Source: Nostoc sp. JL33 (GTDB lineage: Bacteria > Cyanobacteriota > Cyanobacteriia > Cyanobacteriales > Nostocaceae). Taken from it: DNA of 51,645 nucleotides. Each line of letters opens with the position of its first letter. Position 1 is the stretch's first letter. The notes beneath the pieces are model-generated. The model did no database searches. It was not told the DNA's origin and saw nothing but the letters and a program-made list of their open reading frames with translations. Shown here one piece after another: positions 1 to 8,036 of this stretch. A program made the translations under genes and the position numbers. The stretch covers positions 1 through 51,645 of the forward strand of contig NZ_JABXKP010000065.1 of the NCBI RefSeq assembly GCF_017114985.1, read 5' to 3'.

Positions 1-298
1 AGGTAGCGACTATGCAATTTTACAGATCGACCAAGCTCCCGCTCATACCAGTTCTGCCATTCGCTGGCCAGAAAATATTATTCCTTTACTTCAACCCCCT
101 CATTCTCCCGAACTTAATCCGATTGAGAGGCTTTGGCAGTTCCTCAAAAAATCGCTCAAAAATGAACTATTTTCTTCTCTACAAAATTTACGCGAGCGCA
201 TACAGCAATTGTTCGAGCAACTTACATTTGAGCAGGTAATGTCTGTTTCTTCTTATAACTTTATTTTAGAAGCTCTTTTCTATGCAGCCTCATATTAA
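1..298 (+). CDS. IS630-family transposase, C-terminal part (cut by window edge)
   Basis: This is the end of a DDE transposase that enters from outside the window. In the frame with codons at 2-4 it reads about 98 residues to TAA at 296-298. The second catalytic aspartate lies in LQIDQAPAHTS and the glutamate in the IS630 signature SPELNPIERLW. The terminal bases (about 284-303) resemble the inverted repeat of the neighbouring element at 311-1435 when reversed (CCAATT, then ATGAGGCTGCA against ATGAAGTTGCA), so this looks like a related IS630 element ending near 303 beside a TA dinucleotide. Whether the element is intact cannot be judged from here. Confidence 0.8.
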   Translation, partial: GSDYAILQIDQAPAHTSSAIRWPENIIPLLQPPHSPELNPIERLWQFLKKSLKNELFSSLQNLRERIQQLFEQLTFEQVMSVSSYNFILEALFYAASY

Positions 299-318
299 AT
301 TGGTATTATACCAATTCT

Positions 319-1377
319 CTATGAAGTTGCACTTAATAAAGCGGAGGTGATGTAATCCCATCCACAAATGGAGGCGATCGCTTCGGATGAGATGGAATCA
401 AGAACTTGTTTTAACTTCTGTCTTAACTGATCTAAAGTTGTGCAATGTTCCCAGGACAATTCGTACTTGATGTGTTCCCATAAGCGTTCTATAGGATTCA
501 ACTCAGGGCTATTTGGTGGCTGGAAAATGGGGATAACATTATCAGGCCATTTTAAATCCAAGGACTTGTGAAAGCTGCCATTGTCCATCTGAACCAAATT
601 CAATACGTCAGGGTATGCTTTTGAGAAAAGGTTTAAAAAATCTTGAAAACACGTACCATCCAAGTGAGAAAATTCCCAAAAGAAACTATCTCCTGTTGCT
701 GGTTCAACAAGACCATACAGATAAAAGTTTTTTCGTTGCCAACCAACAATACCTTCTATCTTTATCCCCTTTGAGAGTGATTGTACGACCTGTCAAAGTT
801 TTAAGCCCTAAACGACTTTCATCTTCACACCAGTACCGTACTTGTTGATCTGTCCCCAAATAGCGCAGCAACACTTGAATTATTTCTGGCAGTTTTTTTT
901 AAAGGCTTCTTGGACTTCAGGTTTCGCTTTTGCGCTGCGCGGACGGGGTACTTTCAATTTGGCATTGAGTTTGTAACGCACAATTTTATGTACAGTTTTA
1001 TACGCAGCAATAATATTGCACTCTTGAGTCAGCCATTCTTGGATTTGGCTGTAGCTCTTGAATCCTTGAGGCTGACCTAGACGTTCGTGAAGTTGGCTCA
1101 TGACATTTGCTGGTACTACACTTGACTTCCCTGGAGGTGTTTTGACTTCAAGCAATCCATTGATTCCGCCTTGCTGATATCGTTTCAACCAGCGATACAC
1201 TGTTGATTCATCTCGTCCTAATCGTTGCGACAGTTCCTGCCTTGTTGCGATCGCTTGAGTTTTCACCCAGTAGAGCATTTGTACTCGTTCTTTCGTTGCA
1301 GCAGTTACCGCATGACGCAATCGGTGTTGTAATTCTTCACTACTCTCGCGCACTTCCACCCGAAACTGATTACCCAT
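319..1377 (-). pseudogene. IS630 transposase, reading frame broken twice
   Basis: The N-terminal part (1377 down to 880, 165 residues) holds winged-helix/HTH DNA-binding domains (SQRLGRDESTVYRWLKRY). The DDE domain follows: CEDESRLGL in the middle, VQMDNGSF, then SPELNPIERLW in the C-terminal open stretch (663-319). Between 880 and about 766 the protein continues one base back (-1), entered at a run of eight A (minus strand) that forms the heptamer A AAA AAC. The frame returns to the original at a GGGG run (plus-strand CCCC at 766-769) that appears to carry one extra base. The first shift could be programmed; the second looks like a mutation, so the gene is probably inactive. Confidence 0.75.
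892..900 (-). promoter_or_regulatory. Possible -1 frameshift slippery site A AAA AAC
   Basis: On the minus strand the transposase reads TTT AAA AAA AAC then TGC in frame 0 and stops soon after. Slipping back one base on AAA AAC gives CTG CCA GAA and continues the IS630 homology. This heptamer is a classical bacterial -1 frameshift signal and IS elements often use one. It could also be a simple loss of one A from a run of nine. Confidence 0.4.
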
Positions 1378-1435
1378 GCCCCTGCATCCTTAATTTATTC
1401 CTCTATTAATTTAGTGCATCTTCATGGAGAATTGG

Positions 1436-1740
1436 TATTAATTAAAACCTATGTGATTACATTTATCCAAAAAGCAATAAAAGCCACTCCCGCGCCAGAA
1501 GGTAAGCAGCAGTGGCTCTCAGAAGCTTGTGTGTAGGAAGTTTTACACCCAGGCTTTCTTTGCTAGAGTAAACATCAAGTTTGACAGTTCGTCTTTTGAC
1601 AGCGATCGCAACTTCACTTACAGTGCCCCACTAGAGGAGTGCTGAGTACTGAGCAAAGAAGAAAAGAATTATATTATTACTTCTTTAAAATCTTTATTCT
1701 GACACTCAGGACTCATGACTCAGAACTCAGGACTTTTTTT
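1436..1740. other. Intergenic region with a weak hairpin and a heptamer array
   Basis: No gene is supported here. There is a possible hairpin (AGCCACT at 1492-1498 with AGTGGCT at 1511-1517), a HIP1-like GCGATCGC near 1601, and at 1704-1731 four tandem 7-bp units (ACTCAGG, ACTCATG, ACTCAGA, ACTCAGG), just upstream of the start at 1741. Such heptamer repeats (STRRs) are typical of heterocystous cyanobacteria. Confidence 0.6.
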
Positions 1741-2988
1741 ATGGTAGATTTCTTGCTGATCGCGATCGTGGGTTTCCTGGGGAGTTTTGGGCACTGCTTT
1801 GGGATGTGTGGCCCGCTAACGGTGGCGTTTTCTCTGTCTCATCAGCCGAAACAGACATCATCCTCAGAAAAGTCCGACACTTGGCAACAGCAATTAAAAT
1901 TTCATATCCTACTAAACCTGGGGCGGATGTTAAGCTATGCTCTAGTCGGTGCTGGCATTGGGGCGCTAGGTTCGGTATTGCTGCAAGGTGGACAGCTAGC
2001 GGGTATTGGCAGCGACTTCCGGCGTTGGATGGCAATTCTGACTGGTATAATGCTGATTTGGTTTGGCTTAGGACAAGTAAAACCCGATTTGCTGCCGCGC
2101 ATTCCCGTATTACATCCTCTATTGCAAGGTAGTTTACACGATCGCCTCAGCAGAGGAATGGTTAAGCTTTCCTTAAAAGCCAAATGGTGGACACCAATGC
2201 TTTTGGGGATGACTTGGGGTTTAATGCCCTGTGGTTTCCTGTATGCAGCCCAAATTAAAGCTGCTGAAACTGGCAATTTATGGATGGGTGGGGCAATTAT
2301 GCTGGCTTTTGGCTTGGGAACCCTGCCGACGATGCTAGGCGTAGGCGTTTCCACATCATTGGTAAGTAAAGACAGGCGCAGTCAGTTATTCCGATTAGGC
2401 GGTTGGGTGACACTGATTATTGGCGTGATCACCTTGTTGCGGACTGGTGACACAATGGTAGATTACACCGGACACGCCGCCTTGATCTGCTTAATCTTGG
2501 CGTTAATTGCGCGTCCCATTAGTGGCTTGTGGGCTTCACCACTGCGTTACCGCCGGGGCTTGGGAGTGGGATCTTTTGTGCTTTCTGTGGTTCACACCGC
2601 CCACATGATCGAACACTCATTGCAATGGAATTTTGCCGCCTTTGATTTTATGCCGCCAGAATTTCAGTGGGGTATGGCTGCGGGTGCTGTAGCATTGGTA
2701 TTAATGTCCCCCGCCGCTTTAACGAGTTGGGAATCATTGCAGAAATCTTTGGGCAAGCGTTGGCGACAGATTCATCTATTGGGTGTGCCAGCCTTGCTCT
2801 TGAGTGCCATTCATACTGTGTTGATTGGTTCCCATTACCTGGGTTCGTTGCAATCAACTTGGGGAAATAAATTAGCGACAGTACTAATGGTAATTGTTAC
2901 CCTCGGTGTCTTGCTAGTGCGATCGCGCTTTTTTTGGTCAAAGTTAGCCGTAGAAAAGTTTTATGTCCCGCCAACCAAATCGCGGTAA
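1741..2988 (+). CDS. Membrane fusion protein: SafE/DsbD-type module plus MsrQ-like ferric-reductase module
   Basis: The protein has 415 residues from ATG at 1741; the upstream extension of the frame is repeat-rich and lacks a good start. Residues 1-240 look like the cytochrome-biogenesis/sulfite-exporter fold (DsbD_2/TauE-SafE type): a first helix with GHCFGMCGP (H18, C19, C23), several helices, and LMPCGFLYA (C164). Residues about 243-395 resemble the MsrQ/YedZ ferric-reductase-like haem b module: TGHAAL, RRGLG, H285, then H345 and H358 separated by 13 residues. That His spacing (60 then 13) is what I recall for the haem ligands of E. coli MsrQ. The inferred role is transmembrane electron transfer or metal/thiol handling. 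A signal-peptide protein with a Cys-x-Cys pair follows after 67 bp and is probably co-transcribed. Confidence 0.7.
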   Translation: MVDFLLIAIVGFLGSFGHCFGMCGPLTVAFSLSHQPKQTSSSEKSDTWQQQLKFHILLNLGRMLSYALVGAGIGALGSVLLQGGQLAGIGSDFRRWMAILTGIMLIWFGLGQVKPDLLPRIPVLHPLLQGSLHDRLSRGMVKLSLKAKWWTPMLLGMTWGLMPCGFLYAAQIKAAETGNLWMGGAIMLAFGLGTLPTMLGVGVSTSLVSKDRRSQLFRLGGWVTLIIGVITLLRTGDTMVDYTGHAALICLILALIARPISGLWASPLRYRRGLGVGSFVLSVVHTAHMIEHSLQWNFAAFDFMPPEFQWGMAAGAVALVLMSPAALTSWESLQKSLGKRWRQIHLLGVPALLLSAIHTVLIGSHYLGSLQSTWGNKLATVLMVIVTLGVLLVRSRFFWSKLAVEKFYVPPTKSR

Positions 2989-3055
2989 ATCATCTTTGTT
3001 TTTTGGCTCAATCCCAACGAGTCAAAAACAGAGACATTACCTAAACAAAGGAACA

Positions 3056-3640
3056 ATGAAGTATTTATTATTCCTGAGTTCCTTAGTTATATCAATAACT
3101 AATGTTTACCCTGTTGCTGCTCATAAAGTGGAAGTAGCTGGAGATGTCGGTGGCACCCTGCACATTGAACCAAATGATAATCCCAGTGCTGAAGAACCAA
3201 GCCAAGCCTGGTTTGCACTTACCCGCAGAGGTGGAAAGGTGATTCCCTTAGCACAATGTAATTGTCGGTTGGCTGTTTATGCCAAACCCTATGCAGCCGG
3301 AGAGCCACCACTCATAGAGCCAGCGTTAGAACCTGTGGCAGTTGAGCGTTATCAAGGCATCCCAGGTGCAGAAGTTGTCTTTCCCAAGCCAGGTATTTAT
3401 GAGTTGCAACTAAATGGTAAACCAATCTCTGGGGCAAGATTCAAACCCTTTAAGTTCAAATTTGAAGTTACTGTGGCAGGTGGGTCTACAGAAAACACAC
3501 GAAACCTGCGAAATGTCAATGGTGATTTAGCAGAGGGTGAATCTCAGAAATTACCAGTTTGGGCGATCGCACTTCCAATCCTCGGATTTATCGGTATCTT
3601 ATTTGTCGTCATGCAAAGTATGAGGAGGAATGGGGAGTAG
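3056..3640 (+). CDS. Exported, C-terminally anchored protein with CNC motif
   Basis: The 194-residue product starts at ATG 3056, with AAAGGA upstream. It has a signal peptide (MKYLLFLSSLVISI to about AAH), a beta-rich central domain of about 120 residues containing a Cys-Asn-Cys pair (C68, C70), and one C-terminal membrane helix (about 167-186) followed by RRN. Most of it should face the periplasm or thylakoid lumen. I do not recognise a named family. It follows the SafE/MsrQ-like gene closely, so it may be the extracytoplasmic partner of that protein through the cysteine pair or as a metal site; this is inference. The stop codon lies inside a GGGAGTA heptamer array. Confidence 0.65.
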   Translation: MKYLLFLSSLVISITNVYPVAAHKVEVAGDVGGTLHIEPNDNPSAEEPSQAWFALTRRGGKVIPLAQCNCRLAVYAKPYAAGEPPLIEPALEPVAVERYQGIPGAEVVFPKPGIYELQLNGKPISGARFKPFKFKFEVTVAGGSTENTRNLRNVNGDLAEGESQKLPVWAIALPILGFIGILFVVMQSMRRNGE

Positions 3641-3660
3641 GGAGTAGGGAGTGGGGAGTG
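3633..3660. repeat. Heptamer tandem repeat (GGGAGTA/G) x4
   Basis: Four tandem 7-bp units, GGGAGTA, GGGAGTA, GGGAGTG, GGGAGTG, run into a G-rich tail. The TAG stop of the preceding gene (3638-3640) lies inside the first two units. Confidence 0.8.
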
Positions 3661-3797
3661 GGGGGAGACAATGGAGCAATTTTTCTTTCTTGTCCCCCTT
3701 GTCCTCTGGCTCTAAAATGCCAATGCGATCGCTTGGCTGAAGCTACAATTAATAATTTAGGAATCAGGTCAAACTCTATCTGCCAGGCTGAATGCGA

Positions 3798-4802
3798 TCA
3801 AATCGAATTATGTCGCTTTTGATGCCACTGCCACGCATGAGCGACAATATCTTTGATGGATGGGTACTCAGGTTGCCAGCCTAAGATTGTTCTGGCTTTC
3901 TCGCTGGTGCCAATCAGAATTGGAGGATCGCCAGGACGGCGATCGCGTTCTTCTACTAATATAGAAAGTCCTGTTACCTCTTCGGCCGCTGCAATTACTT
4001 CTCTGACAGAAAAGCCACTGCCATTACCTAAATTAAAAACTTCGCTATCGCCACCTTTTAATAAATATTCCAATCCCAAAATATGGGCATCTGCTAAGTC
4101 GTTAACGTGAATATAATCGCGAATACAACTACCATCGGGCGTGGGGTAATCGGTGCCGAAAATTGAGATGGATTCTCGTTTGCCTAAAGCTGTCATCAGC
4201 ACTAAAGGAATCAAATGGGTTTCTGGGTTGTGATCCTCGCCCAGTAAGCCACTGGGATTAGCACCAGCAGCATTAAAATAGCGGAAACGCACTGATTGGA
4301 AACCGTAAGCAACATCAAAATCAGAGAGAATCCGCTCTACCATCAGCTTTGTAGCGCCATAAGGATTAATCGGATTTTGGGGATGGGTTTCTGGAATCGG
4401 CACAAATTCCGGCACCCCGTAGGTAGCACAAGTAGAAGAAAAGACAAATTTCTTTACAGATGCCGTCAGCATCGCTTCTAACAGAGTCAAAGTACCAACG
4501 ACGTTATTACGGTAATATTTGGCCGGGTCAGTCACCGATTCTCCTACGTAGGCATAGGCAGAAAAGTGCATCACCGCAGCAATATCGCGGGTTTTAAATA
4601 GGTGATCTAGTAGGGCGCGATCGCCTGTATCCCCAACTATCAATTCTACCTGTAAAACGCTTTCTACCAGGTCACGATGCCCATAGACCAGATTATCAAG
4701 GATGACAACGTTATAACCCGCTTGCTTCAAAGCAAGCACTGTATGAGAACCAATATATCCGGCTCCCCCCGTTACCAAAATGCTAGGCTTTCCAGGCAAC
4801 AT
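3798..4802 (-). CDS. galE: UDP-glucose 4-epimerase
   Basis: The 334-residue enzyme interconverts UDP-glucose and UDP-galactose in the cytoplasm, supplying sugars for exopolysaccharide and glycolipids. It is a short-chain dehydrogenase: TGGAGYIGSHT at residues 11-21 binds NAD, SSTCATYG supplies the catalytic Ser/Thr, and NPYGATKLMVE holds the catalytic Tyr and Lys. The RYFNAAGA motif is typical of GalE. The length matches the family and the frame is full. It stands alone on the minus strand, convergent with the exported-protein gene. Confidence 0.93.
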   Translation of the reverse strand: MLPGKPSILVTGGAGYIGSHTVLALKQAGYNVVILDNLVYGHRDLVESVLQVELIVGDTGDRALLDHLFKTRDIAAVMHFSAYAYVGESVTDPAKYYRNNVVGTLTLLEAMLTASVKKFVFSSTCATYGVPEFVPIPETHPQNPINPYGATKLMVERILSDFDVAYGFQSVRFRYFNAAGANPSGLLGEDHNPETHLIPLVLMTALGKRESISIFGTDYPTPDGSCIRDYIHVNDLADAHILGLEYLLKGGDSEVFNLGNGSGFSVREVIAAAEEVTGLSILVEERDRRPGDPPILIGTSEKARTILGWQPEYPSIKDIVAHAWQWHQKRHNSI

Positions 4803-5220
4803 AGTTTTTCCTTTTGAGTGGATTACTCAATTAATTTAGTTTACCGGTGCCACATTACTCTTGTGGAAAATTATAAATAATAGACGCAGTAGCAAAAAAT
4901 TGCACTAAAATCACTACGACGGTAGTCTTTGGGTGTGAGGTTTGAAATATTTTAAGTCAAACAGTGCGATTACAATTTGACCATCAAATAAATCCATTTC
5001 CCGAAACCTCTAGGTTGACCCTTACGGGTGACGCTTCTAGCGTCGCTAACGCTAAGAAGTCGCTAGTTGTTTTATACAGGGACATGCACGGCAGTTTCTC
5101 TTGGGGAGCCACTGCCGCCGGGGTTCTCCCGGTTGAAGAAGTGGCGTTTAAACCCCAATCCAAGCAAACTGTCTTACCACCACACTGGCTCACCCCACCA
5201 GAAAATTTGAGAGTTAATCT
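4803..5220. other. Intergenic region with dispersed GC-rich repeat
   Basis: This gap separates galE from a divergent membrane-protein gene. Around 5020-5065 lies a short palindromic dispersed repeat (ACCCTTACGGGTGACGC, then a GCGTCGCTAACGC segment) like those elsewhere in the window. An open frame at 4964-5236 runs through this repeat and is probably not a gene. No clear promoter was identified. Confidence 0.5.
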
Positions 5221-5871
5221 ATGTTTCTATTGTTAAGCCGGGTACTGCTGTGGCTGCTGATTGGCACTATCGTATATTCTCTGTTCCAGCGATTTTATCC
5301 CTCTGGAAGTTTTGTAGGGCGATTAATCTTAGTCGTTATATTGGTAATCGTAGCCCTATCATTTCTTAACCCCAATGAACCAGCTGTGGCGTCGTTGTGG
5401 AGGATGCTTTCTTTTCCACTCAAGCCTCTAGGAGCTTCTGTTCTACTGATGATTTTTGCAGCTCAAAAAATCAAAGGAGGTGGGATAGAGAAACCAGGAG
5501 GATACTTGATCGGTTGGGCACTGACGATTTTGCTGTTGGCAAGTACACCAGCAGTCGCCTATTTCCTTTATCGCGCACCTCTAGCAATGACAGGTGAAAC
5601 CTATGTAGCAAGTGCTGCACCAACTGGGACACTGGTAGCATTAGGGCAACAAACCACCACAGCGAACATCTCAGATGTGACGGGCGATCGCATTCTTTCT
5701 TATAATTTGAGAGTGCCTCCCTACTTATTACAAGGAAATCTTCAAGATATTCGCACACGCGGTTTACGACTTGAAGATTTTGTACCGGATGCCCAAACGT
5801 TGCAATTGACAACAAGAACTTGGGAAAGTTATCTCGTTGAAATTTACAGGTTCATGCGTGTTCAACGGTAA
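5221..5871 (+). CDS. Membrane protein, possibly a truncated YdcF-like protein
   Basis: The 216-residue product begins with hydrophobic helices (MFLLLSRVLLWLLIGTIV, then about 35-55, 70-85 and 95-115), with KIKGGGIEKPGGYLIGW between helices three and four. This resembles the membrane half of cyanobacterial YdcF/DUF218 proteins. The following TGTLVALGQQ could be the degenerate start of a DUF218 domain, but the rest of that domain (usually about 150 residues more) is absent. The protein is either a shortened YdcF relative or a separate family. An inverted repeat (CTAGTACCGC / GCGGTACTAG, 5915-5947) follows 44 bp after the stop. Confidence 0.5.
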   Translation: MFLLLSRVLLWLLIGTIVYSLFQRFYPSGSFVGRLILVVILVIVALSFLNPNEPAVASLWRMLSFPLKPLGASVLLMIFAAQKIKGGGIEKPGGYLIGWALTILLLASTPAVAYFLYRAPLAMTGETYVASAAPTGTLVALGQQTTTANISDVTGDRILSYNLRVPPYLLQGNLQDIRTRGLRLEDFVPDAQTLQLTTRTWESYLVEIYRFMRVQR

Positions 5872-5914
5872 TCAACTTAAAAAAGAAAAACTAAAAAGGT
5901 CACAATGCCACCCT

Positions 5915-5947
5915 CTAGTACCGCGTTCCCACTGGTAGCGGTACTAG
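5915..5947. repeat. Short inverted repeat with CTAGTACCGC arms
   Basis: Perfect 10-bp arms (5915-5924 and 5938-5947) surround 13 bp. The arm matches the terminal inverted repeat of the MITE-like element at 23553-23649, so this may be a collapsed copy. It could also fold as a terminator for the preceding gene. Confidence 0.6.
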
Positions 5948-6154
5948 TAGCTGTTTTAATTAAGGCTGTGATTGCCGCCAGAACACCAAAAGTTTGAGTA
6001 GACGTACCATTCGGCTCTCAGCGAAAGGGAACGGCAATAGCTATGCAGTTGAAAGAGGTAACAAAAGCCTAAATTAAAAGCGATATTTCCTCTACATAGC
6101 TGCCTTCTGGGACTAGCAGTTAATCTAGGATGATAAAGTTGCAAAATTGCTTTA

Positions 6155-7906
6155 ATGGCAAAATATCGGCGAATCGCTAAACTCATTGCTTACCTAAGAC
6201 CCCATTGGCGAGAAACGTCCTTAGGGATTCTCGCTTTGTTGTCTGTCAACGCACTAGGCGTTTATATCCCTTGGTTGATTCGTGCTGGTGTTGACAAACT
6301 CTCCACAACCTTCGTCTGGAACCAAATACTACATTACGTAGTGATCATTGTCTTGCTCAGTTCAGCGATGTGGCTAATGCGGATGGCATCACGTATTTGG
6401 CTATTTGGGGTGGGGCGTCAGGTGGAATTTGACCTGAAACAACGGATTTTTGAACACTTACTCAAGCTGGAGCCGGCTTATTTTGCCAGTAATAGTGCTG
6501 GCGATTTGATTAGTCGGGCTACCAGTGATGTGGACAATATTAAGCGGTTATTGGGTTTTGCGGTTTTGAGTTTGGCAAATATCGTGTTTGCCTACACTCT
6601 GACACTGCCAGTAATGCTGACGATTAGTGTTGATCTGACACTAGCCGCTCTGGCAGTGTACCCTTTTATTTTCTTGTTGGTGACACTGTTTAGCGATCGC
6701 TTACGCAAACAACAAGCAAAAGTCCAAGAGCAACTTTCTGAGATCAGCGGACTCATCCAAGAAGATATCAGTGGCATTGCCTTAATTAAAATCTATGCCC
6801 AAGAAGCAAACGAGCGTCGAGCCTTTGCTAAGAAAAATCAGCAGCTATTAGCGGCTAACTTGGAATTGGCAAAAAGCCGAAATACGCTGTTTCCGCTAAT
6901 TGGCGGGCTAGCTAATATCAGTTCGCTGGTAATCATCTGGCTAGGGGCGGCGCGGATGTCTTCTGGGACGCTTGAGGTTGGCGACTTTTTAGCACTGTTA
7001 ATTTATGTAGAGCGTCTAGTTTTCCCCACAGCCCTTTTAGGATTCACAATTACTGCCTACCAACGCGGTGAAGTTAGTCTTGACCGCCTTGAATCTATTC
7101 TCTCTGTCACACCGAAAATTCAAGACACAGCCGATGCTATACATCTACCAGTGGCTGAACTTAAAGGGGAAGTGACAGCTAAAAATCTCACCTATACTTA
7201 CCCTGGTTCCACTACTCCAGCTTTAGCAAATGTTAACTTTACCATTGCTCCGGGAGAAACGGTGTCCATTGTTGGGGCAATTGGTTCGGGAAAATCCACT
7301 TTGGCAAATGCTTTGCCGCGCTTGTTGGATATTGAATCAGGACAATTGTTTTTAGATGGGGTGGATATTACTAAAATCGCTTTGGCTTCTTTACGAGGTG
7401 CGATCGCCTATGTTCCTCAAGATAGCTTTCTATTTAGCACCACAATTAAAAATAATATCCGCTACGGTGATCCAATTAGCGAACAAAAGCAGGTAGAATC
7501 TGCGGCTCAAGTTGCCCAAATTGAATCAGAAATTAACAATTTCCCACAGCAATATGAAACTATTGTTGGTGAACGCGGTATTACTCTTTCTGGCGGTCAA
7601 CGACAACGTACTGCCTTGGCTAGGGCAATGCTGATCAATGCTCCAGTATTAATTTTGGATGATGCCCTCTCTAGTGTGGACAATCAAACAGCCACGCAAA
7701 TCCTCAAAAATCTCTCTAGTGATACTGAACGCAAAACAGTAATTTTCATTACCCATCAATTATCGGCGGCGGCGGCAGCTGACCGAATTCTTGTGATGGA
7801 GAAGGGAAAAATTGTTCAGACAGGCAATCACTTAGAACTGCTGCAACAACCGGGTTTGTACAGAACTTTGTGGAGCCAGCATCAAGTTGAAGATTTACTC
7901 CACTAG
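6155..7906 (+). CDS. ABC exporter (fused permease and ATPase), MsbA/LmrA type
   Basis: The 583-residue half-transporter should work as a homodimer in the inner membrane, exporting a lipid, drug or peptide; the substrate is unknown. About six transmembrane helices fill residues 15-310. The ATPase half has Walker A GAIGSGKST (about 373), signature LSGGQRQR (about 477), Walker B LILDDALSSVD (about 498) and switch His in FITHQL. The residue after the Walker B Asp is Asp where Glu is usual; this is common in one subgroup of such exporters and may slow hydrolysis. The TAG stop lies within the end of a MITE that starts at 7904, so the C-terminus may have been set by that insertion. Confidence 0.9.
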   Translation: MAKYRRIAKLIAYLRPHWRETSLGILALLSVNALGVYIPWLIRAGVDKLSTTFVWNQILHYVVIIVLLSSAMWLMRMASRIWLFGVGRQVEFDLKQRIFEHLLKLEPAYFASNSAGDLISRATSDVDNIKRLLGFAVLSLANIVFAYTLTLPVMLTISVDLTLAALAVYPFIFLLVTLFSDRLRKQQAKVQEQLSEISGLIQEDISGIALIKIYAQEANERRAFAKKNQQLLAANLELAKSRNTLFPLIGGLANISSLVIIWLGAARMSSGTLEVGDFLALLIYVERLVFPTALLGFTITAYQRGEVSLDRLESILSVTPKIQDTADAIHLPVAELKGEVTAKNLTYTYPGSTTPALANVNFTIAPGETVSIVGAIGSGKSTLANALPRLLDIESGQLFLDGVDITKIALASLRGAIAYVPQDSFLFSTTIKNNIRYGDPISEQKQVESAAQVAQIESEINNFPQQYETIVGERGITLSGGQRQRTALARAMLINAPVLILDDALSSVDNQTATQILKNLSSDTERKTVIFITHQLSAAAAADRILVMEKGKIVQTGNHLELLQQPGLYRTLWSQHQVEDLLH

Positions 7907-8017
7907 ACATAGGCGTGAAAAAGAATGTAGAGACGTAGCAGTGCTACGTCTCTACAAGCAGTGCTACGTCTCTACAAGGGTTCTGGTTAACGCATATTTA
8001 ATTTCTAGAGATGTCTA
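7904..8017 (+). mobile_element. MITE copy 1 (TAGACATAGGNGTGAAA ends)
   Basis: A 114-bp non-coding element begins TAGACATAGGCGTGAAAA, and its far end (TTTCTAGAGATGTCTA) is a decayed inverted copy. Inside, GTAGAGACGTAGCAGTGCTACGTC is palindromic and partly duplicated. The reverse complement of 31455-31554 is a second copy, sharing the termini and the segment containing GGGTTCTGG and AACGCATATTTAATTTC. Confidence 0.8.
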
Positions 8018-8036
8018 CTAAATAAAACAACCATTC

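Larger units (their letters stand above)
311..1435 (-). mobile_element. IS630-family insertion sequence, about 1.1 kb
   Basis: Both ends are visible. The left end begins CCAATTCTCTATGAAG and the right end, reversed, begins CCAATTCTCCATGAAG. The terminal inverted repeats run for about 27 bp with few mismatches. TA lies immediately outside each end (309-310 and 1436-1437), as expected for the TA target duplication of the IS630/Tc1/mariner group. The 1125-bp length is typical. The one internal gene is an IS630 transposase on the minus strand, frame-disrupted at two places. Confidence 0.85.

Noticed and set aside
4964..5236. 90-residue open frame
   Set aside because: It runs through a GC-rich dispersed repeat and overlaps the start of the membrane-protein gene; no protein-like pattern.
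7640..7680. Defective Walker B in the ABC exporter (Asp for Glu)
   Set aside because: LILDDALSSVD is frequent in one subgroup of such exporters, so it is not evidence of a dead ATPase.
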